From: Cercis canadensis
Lineage: Eukaryota; Streptophyta; Magnoliopsida; Fabales; Fabaceae
Direction of reading: 5' to 3'
Length of the DNA: 64,000 nucleotides
NCBI GenBank assembly: GCA_003255065.1
Contig: QAOA01001042.1
Location: 178,874-242,873 of the forward strand
The notes under the pieces are model-generated. The model did no database searches, was not told the origin of the DNA, and saw only the letters and a list, made by a program, of their open reading frames with translations. Below, piece after piece: positions 57,886 to 64,000 of the stretch (the first letter of the stretch is position 1; each line of letters opens with the position of its first letter). The translations under genes were made by a program, and so were the position numbers.

Positions 57886-58226
57886 CATTACAAGAAAATT
57901 GCTGGATTTCAACGGAATTTTTCCGTTGGAATTTTGAATTCCAACGGAAATTCTAACGAAATTTGGGTCGTTAGAAAAAAGCCCGTTGGAATTGCAAATT
58001 CCAACGGAAAATAATTCCAACGGAATTTTACCGTTGGAATTCAATTTTGAGGAAAAAAATTCTAACGGAAATTCCAACGGTAAAATTCCGTTAGAATTAT
58101 TTTAAAAAATTCCAACAGAAAATACCGTTGGAATTGTTAATATATTTTAAAAATTATTTTTTTTTAAAAAAATATTTTTTGGTTTTAGTTTTTGAAATTC
58201 CTACGGAATGGAATTTCGGTTGGAAT
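57886..58226 (+). mobile_element. CACTA-like element terminus (partial)
   Basis: Begins CATTACAAGAAAATT (canonical CACTACAAGAAAA with one change). Many direct and inverted copies of TTCCAACGGAA / TTCCGTTGGAA then follow: subterminal transposase-binding repeats typical of plant En/Spm (CACTA) elements. It ends at N 58227, where copia sequence starts, so the other end is missing from the assembly. Confidence 0.75.
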
Positions 58227-58670
58227 NAAAAAGTAATACATTACACTATATATATATGTGTATGTGCTTCTACAATTGGTATGAGTATAAGATAGATTTG
58301 TAAGTGCAACCTAATTGTAGTGTGTGCATATTATTTACTTATATTGTGTGAGTAAACACTTGGGTAGAGAAGAGTGTTGGAGAAAGTTTTTTCCTCCTAT
58401 ATGTGTAAAATATTGGATGATAAACGGTGTGACTACTGGGCTGTTATATCTTGGAGGCAACGTGTCTAGAACTCGCTGCACATTGTGGATATACTAAAAA
58501 TCACCTGCAAGAGGCGTGAATTATCTTAAAGAAAGCGAGATACACGTGCCTCATCCTGGTGCGACATCTCTAATTTTCTCTAATCTATTGTTATTATTTG
58601 TATTTTATTTTCTATTTTGTAGGCTTGGGAACAACAATTTTAAGACAATTCAAATCTAGACTTATTTCTC

Positions 58671-61600
58671 ATGTATCCTACAATCAAATCTAATGGAGGT
58701 GTTGGTGATCTCAACAAGCAAAAGGAAACAAGCTTAGAGAGTTTGATCATTCGCATTAGAGTGGAGGAAGAAGCTAGAAGCCAAGACATACTTATGACTG
58801 AAAACGATAATGGTAGTTCCACAACTACTACCAAGGTACATGCTCTTGGAACTAATGACTCTTTGCCTAAAGGTCAGAATCAAAATGTTGTTTTGAAGCC
58901 ATATAAGAAGGGGATGAAAAAATCATACAAGAAAAGCCCATATAATAATAAGGGCAACTTCACCCAAAAGAGAAATGAACCACCCTTTAGACCTTCTTCA
59001 TGTTTTGTTTGTGGCAAGCATGTACATTTTGCAAAAACTTGTAGATACCGGAAACGTGGGCCTAATCCTCAAGCCAACGTTACCGAAGAGCCACTTGTGG
59101 CTATGATTATTGAAGTTAACATGCTTGAAGGGGCTAAGGGTTGGTGGGCTGATTCTAGTGCTACTAGGCACGTTTGTTTTGAAAAAGATTGGTTGAAGGT
59201 GTACAAATCTTATGAGAATCCCAAGGAAATAATGTTTGGTGATGCTCATACTACCAAAATTTTGGGTAAAGGTGATATGGAATTGAGCTTTACTTCTAGG
59301 CGTGTTTTCACTCTCAAGAATGTGCTCTATACCCCCCAAATGAAGAAGAATCTTATGTCTTCATATCTCCTCAATAAGGCTAGCTTCAAACAAACTATTG
59401 AATCTGATCAATATGTAATTACTAAGAATGGAATGTTAGTGGGCAAAGGGTATGCTAGTGATGGTGTGTTCAAATTGAATGTTGACATGAATAATATATC
59501 TTCAAGTTTTGTTTATATGCTTTCTTCTTTAAATTTTTGGCATGAGCGTTTATGTCATATAAATAGCAAATATGTGCAAAGGATAGGTAATTTAGGATTA
59601 ATTCCTAAATTGAGCAAAGATTTTAAAAAATGTGATTTTTGTAGTATGTCAAAAATCACAAGAGGATCTCACAAGAGTGTAACAAGAGATTCTGAATTTT
59701 TGGATTTAATTCATACTGATATTTGTGAATTTGATGGTGTTTTGACTCGTTGAGGAAAAAGGTATTTTATCACTTTTATAGAAGACTTTTCAAAATATAC
59801 TTATGTATATTTGATGGCACATAAAAGTGAGGCTTTTGAGAAATTAAAAAANTAAAAATCACAAGAGGATCTCACAAGAGTGTAACAAGAGATTCTGAAT
59901 TTTTGGATTTAATTCATACTGATATTTATGAATTTGATGGTGTTTTAACTCGTGGAGAAAAAAGGCATTTTATCACTTTTATAGAAGACTTTTCAAAATA
60001 TACTTATGTATATTTGATGGCACATAAAAGTGAAGCTTTTGAGAAATTAAAAAATTTTCTAAATGAAGTTGAAAATCAATTTGGAAAGAAAATAAAGCGT
60101 TTTCGAAGTGATAGAGGAAGAGAATATGAATCAAATGGATTATTTATTCAAATTTTAGGAATTATTCATGAAGTTACTCCTCCTTATTCACTTGCTTCTA
60201 ATGGAGTTGCTAAACGTAAAAGTAGAACTCTTATTAATCTTACAAATTCTATGATTTTACATTCAGGTGCTCCATATAGTTTTTGGGGTGAAGCTATTTT
60301 GACTGCCTGTTATGTTCTTAACCGTGTTCCTCACAAAAAGCTTTTGAAAACTCCTTTTGAGTTATGGAAAGGGCATAAGCCTAGTTTGAATTATTTTAAA
60401 GTTTGGGGCTGTTTAGCCTATGTGAGGATTGTTGATCCAAAAAGATCTAAGTTGGGTGCTCAAGTTTCTACTTATGCTTTTGTTGGTTATACTTTGAATA
60501 GTACATCATATAAATTTTTTGATCTTGAACACAATGTGATTATAGAATCAAATGATGCTATTTTTCATGAAAATAAAATTCCTTTTAATTATAAAAATAG
60601 TGGGGGTCAAGGTCTTTTAAATGAAAATGAACTCCACTCTTCTACTCCTTCTACTTCTTTACAAGTTGAAAGAAATTTTGAAATAGAGCCTAGAAGGAGT
60701 AAAAGAGCTAGAGTGAAAAATATTTTGGTCCTGATTATATAATTTATAATGTGGAGGATACTCCAAGTTCTTTGCAAGAAGCCTTAGTATCACATGATTC
60801 TATTTTTTGGAAAGAAGCAATAAATGATGAAATGGAATCTCTTGTGTCTAATAGAACATGAAAATTAGTTAATTTACCTCCTAGTTGTGTAGCTATTGGT
60901 TGTAAATGAGTTTTAAGAAAAAAAATTGAAACCTGATGGTACTATAGAAAAATACAAAGCCAGGTTGGTGGCTAAGGGTTTTAATCAAAAAAAAGATTTA
61001 GATTTCTTTGATATTTTTTCTCCTGTTGCTAGGATTACATCCATAAGATTGTTGATTGCTATTGCTGCTATTCATAAAATGCATATTCATCAAATGGATG
61101 TAAAGACAGCTTTTTTGAATGGAGATTTAGATGAAGAAATATATATGCAACAACCTAAAGGTTTTGTTGTAGAAGGCCAAGAGAATAAGGTATGCAAATT
61201 AGTTAAGTCTTTGTATGGACTTAAACAAGCTCCTAAGCAATGGCATGAGAAATTTGATTTGTGTATGCTTGACAATGGTTTTAAATCTAGTGAATGTGAT
61301 AAATGTTTGTATTTCAAATGTGTTGATAATTCTCATGTTATTATAAGCTTGTATGTAGATGATTTGTTAATTTTTGGTACAAGTTTATCTATAATAGAAG
61401 GTACTAAAAATTTGCTTCATAATAATTTTAGCATGAAAGATCTTAGTGAGCAAATGTTATTCTTGGCATGAGAATCACTAGAATGCATGATGAAATTTTT
61501 CTTGATCAATCTCATTATATAGAGAAAGTTTTGAACAAATTTGGTTATAATAATGCTAAGCATGTCCTAACTCCTTTATCTGCTAATGTTAGTTTATATC

Positions 61601-62345
61601 CTACTATAGAGGATAGACTTATTGTGAAACAAAAGGAATATGCTAGTATTGTTGGGAGTCTTCGTTATTTAACTGATTGTACAAGACCTGATATTGCATT
61701 TGCAGTTGGACTACTTGGTAGATTTACTATTAAACCAAGTATGAGATATCTACATTGGCATGCAATTGACCATGTTATGAGATATCTATGTGGTACTAAA
61801 AATTATGGTTTATTTTATAAAAGATATTCAGCTATGGTTGAAGCTTATGCTGATGCCGATTACAATACATCAGGTACTATCTTTGTACTTCTAGTTATAT
61901 ATTTACTTTGGGTGGTTGTACAATTTGTTGGAAATCTAAGAAACAACAAATAATTACAAACTCAACTATGGAACCTCAGCTTATTGCTCTAGCAGTAGCT
62001 AGTGGTGAGGCTAGCTGGTTGAGAGATTTATTATATTAAATTCTTGTTTGGGAAAAACCAATACTACCTATATTGATACATTGTAATAGTACTGCTGCTA
62101 TTGGTAGAGTACAAAATCGTTACTATAACGGTAAATCTAAACCTATAAGGAGGAAACATAATATTATGAGATCTTACATAAATAATGGTACCATACATGT
62201 GAGTTATATAAGATCAGAGAATAATATTGCGGATCCGTTAAGAAAATCTCTAAATAGAGAAAAGGTTTGGAATACATCAAGAGGGATGGGGTTGAAGCCT
62301 AAAGAAAAACATATTACTTATGAGGATACCCTACTTAGTGATTAG
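58671..62345 (+). pseudogene. copia pol remnant: knuckle, protease, integrase, RT, RNase H
   Basis: From ATG 58671 only the end of gag remains, then CFVCGKHVHFAKTC (knuckle) and a protease with ADSSATRHVC, where the usual D-S/T-G reads DSS. The integrase zinc part follows (HERLCHIN..CDFCSMSK), then an N at 59852 with a 201-bp duplicate, then the integrase core (FRSDRGREYESNG, WGEAILTACYVLNRVP). Stops follow near 60740, 60860 and 60910, then a frameshift, then RT (KARLVAKGFNQ, QMDVKTAFLNGDL, SLYVDDLLIFG) from 60926. A frameshift near 61471 leads into the RT tail, and RNase H (DADYNTSG..) has a frameshift near 61870, losing the rest of the core, plus a stop near 62040. The tail ends at 62345 (ITYEDTLLSD). 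It is non-functional. Confidence 0.85.
59651..60054. repeat. 201-bp N-separated duplicate in integrase
   Basis: 59651-59851 and 59854-60054 align with several differences. The left copy has a TGA (59750-59752) where the right reads GGA. N at 59852. Confidence 0.8.
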
Positions 62346-62913
62346 AGATCCTAAGAATTAGGTTTAAAGGGAAAAACGAATCATACAGTAAGTCATGAGT
62401 GTGGGATACACCATATATTTAAGAGAATACTCTTCTCATAAACTATTTCTAAGGTGTAGGTGTATCTATCTTACTAAATGATGGAGGATGAGTTTTCTAA
62501 AACTCTTAATGAATTTTGTAGCTCTTAAGAGTGGGGTGTCACAAAATGACAAGAGCACCTTGACAGAATCACCTATATGAGTATTGTGAAGTGGGGCCGC
62601 TTCTATGAGAATAAGAACTTAATTCTTGAATAATACTCATGAAACCAGGATAACGCACAAAGGCCGGTTTAATGTGCGGGCTTAAGGCTCTATATTGCGC
62701 TTGGATTATTATTTGTAAGATATATATATTGTCTCCCTTAAGCAGTCATAGTTCAAGGCAATAGACCACTATTGGCTCTGGAACAAGTATCTATATTTTT
62801 TACTAAGTAGAGGTTCAAGGCAATGCTACCTCTATTATGGATAATAGTCTGTCTCTACCCAAGTGTCTACATGTTTGTGTTTTATGTTTATTTTTATAAA
62901 ATAAGTGGGGGAT

Positions 62914-63458
62914 TGTTGATATTTTATTAAAAATAAATATATTATATTATATGTTTAATGTCCCAACGGTTATATATGTTACAATTTCTCTTCTCTATGT
63001 TTATTGTGTTTAAAGGCTTTTGTTATTAGCCTTAAAACTATTCAGTTATGGCTATGTAACTGCATTATAAAATGCGTTGAAATGCTTTAATTGGCTGAAT
63101 GATTTTGGCTTTTAATTGGTTGTTTTATTTGTGCTTTGATTCTTTGTTTTAAAAGCTTATAATATTTATTTAATTGTGGTAACAGCTAGAATTTGAAAAG
63201 GTAGTACACTACACTATATATATGTGTATGTGCTTCTACAATTAGTATGAGTATAAAATAGCTTTGTAAATGCAACCTAATTGTAGTGTGTGCATATTAT
63301 TTGCTTATATTGTGTGAGTAAACACTTGGGGTAGAGAAGAATGTTGGAGAGAATCATTTCCTCCTATTTGTGTAGAATATTGGAGGATAAACAGTGTGAC
63401 TACCAGACTGTTATATCTTGGAGGCAACGCGTCTAAAACTCTCTACACTTGGTAGACA
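62914..63458 (+). repeat. copia 3' LTR
   Basis: Starts TGTTGATATT right after the PPT and ends near GGTAGACA. The last two or three bases are uncertain because the next element begins CAGTGGCGGATC. Confidence 0.75.
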
Positions 63459-64000
63459 GTGGCGGATCTTAAACAAAATTATTGAGGGGGCAAAGAGATA
63501 CTTAATAATCAATAGAAAAAAAATATAATGATATACATATTTTACAATATTCATACTTAGAGACAAAATACATCATATATTAAAATATTTTTTCACAAAA
63601 ATAAACAGTTGTATTGCATAAGATAAAATGCATACTAACTTTGATTTATTCTAGATGTCATGTCAATTGCAAAAGCTCAAAAAGATACCATGAAACCAAA
63701 AAAGATAGTTCACATATTAATATATTAATGTATTAAAATTTAGAAATGTGACAACACAATTCATTAAACATAATGTTAAATGAAAGAACTAAAAATTACC
63801 TTCACTTAAAATGCTGCTCTCCTCTCTTTTAATGACTTTAAATCATCAATAAGTGGGCTTAAACATTTTATTAATTTATTTTGAGGGAGCTCCATTTAAT
63901 TTTTTAAAAAAAAAATTGAATGGACAAACATTTTTTTAAGAGACTTAATTAAGAAATTTTTTTTTTTTGGGTGGCAGTCACCCTCTCCTGTCCTAACAAA
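63457..64000 (+). mobile_element. hAT-like element start, cut by the window
   Basis: CAGTGGCGGATCTTAAAC followed by TTGAGGGGGCA is a terminus I recognise from plant non-autonomous hAT-type elements; GGGTGGCAGTCACCCTC near 63971 fits internal sequence of such elements. The right end is outside the window. Confidence 0.45.

Larger units (their letters stand above)
58228..63458 (+). mobile_element. decayed Ty1/copia element with partial 5' LTR
   Basis: Partial 5' LTR 58228 to about 58492 matches 63203-63458 of the 3' LTR (62914-63458). Its first ~290 bp are missing at the N. Internal coding runs 58671-62345. The PPT, AAGTGGGGGAT, lies at 62903-62913. gag is mostly gone. No clear PBS was found. 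Confidence 0.85.

Noticed and set aside
1-64000. CRISPR arrays, operons, ribosome binding sites, tRNA or rRNA genes
   Set aside because: The window is plant nuclear DNA. No spaced short repeats or folded RNA genes were seen; pol III boxes appear only in SINE-like pieces.

Overview
This is plant nuclear DNA, most likely from a eudicot tree or shrub. It is AT-rich and has spliced genes with GT/AG introns. It carries fragments of a laccase, a neprosin-family protein, a DNAJC8/SPF31-type J-protein and a DUF620 protein, and it is packed with LTR retrotransposons, MITEs and other TIR elements. I cannot name the species. The assembly contains many single-base N gaps, and several of them have the same sequence on both sides, so some 'tandem duplications' here are probably unmerged contig ends.

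Layout. 1-2.2 kb: a decayed laccase 3' fragment and unassigned DNA. 2.2-9.3 kb: a Ty3/gypsy-type element with both LTRs, a tRNA-Asp primer site and gag plus protease only; RT, RNase H and integrase are missing. 9.4-22 kb: a tandemly duplicated neprosin locus. Copy 1 (10906-18191, 7 exons, 378 codons) reads open throughout. Copy 2 (19530-21969) lost its start codon and its 3' exons. 22.2-27.1 kb: a reverse-strand solo LTR with a perfect ATATG target duplication, split by a 3'-truncated Ty1/copia element. 27-32.8 kb: a possible minus-strand gene and an old Tat-type LTR remnant with GGGCT-rich sequence. 32.8-38.4 kb: two Harbinger/Tourist-like MITEs flanking a Mutator-like element with ~290-bp inverted ends. 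That element carries a captured reading frame, itself split by a solo LTR. 38.9-40.4 kb: a tandem pair of chimeric gene fragments (J-protein exon 1 plus DUF620 5' coding). 40.7-44.4 kb: a hAT-like element, a short SINE, a MITE and microsatellites. 45.1-46.7 kb: another reverse solo LTR with ATCAC target duplications. 47-50.5 kb: three adjacent TIR elements. 51.9-57.1 kb: a full-length minus-strand copia element with AGAAA target duplications and only a few disabling mutations. 57.9-63.5 kb: a CACTA terminus abutting a decayed plus-strand copia element. 63.46-64 kb: the start of a probable hAT-like element cut by the window end.

The only gene that looks functional is the neprosin-family gene. 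Everything else I can name is a transposable element, a gene fragment or a pseudogene. The strongest evidence comes from target-site duplications and from paralogous empty sites inside the window, which fix several insertion boundaries to the base.
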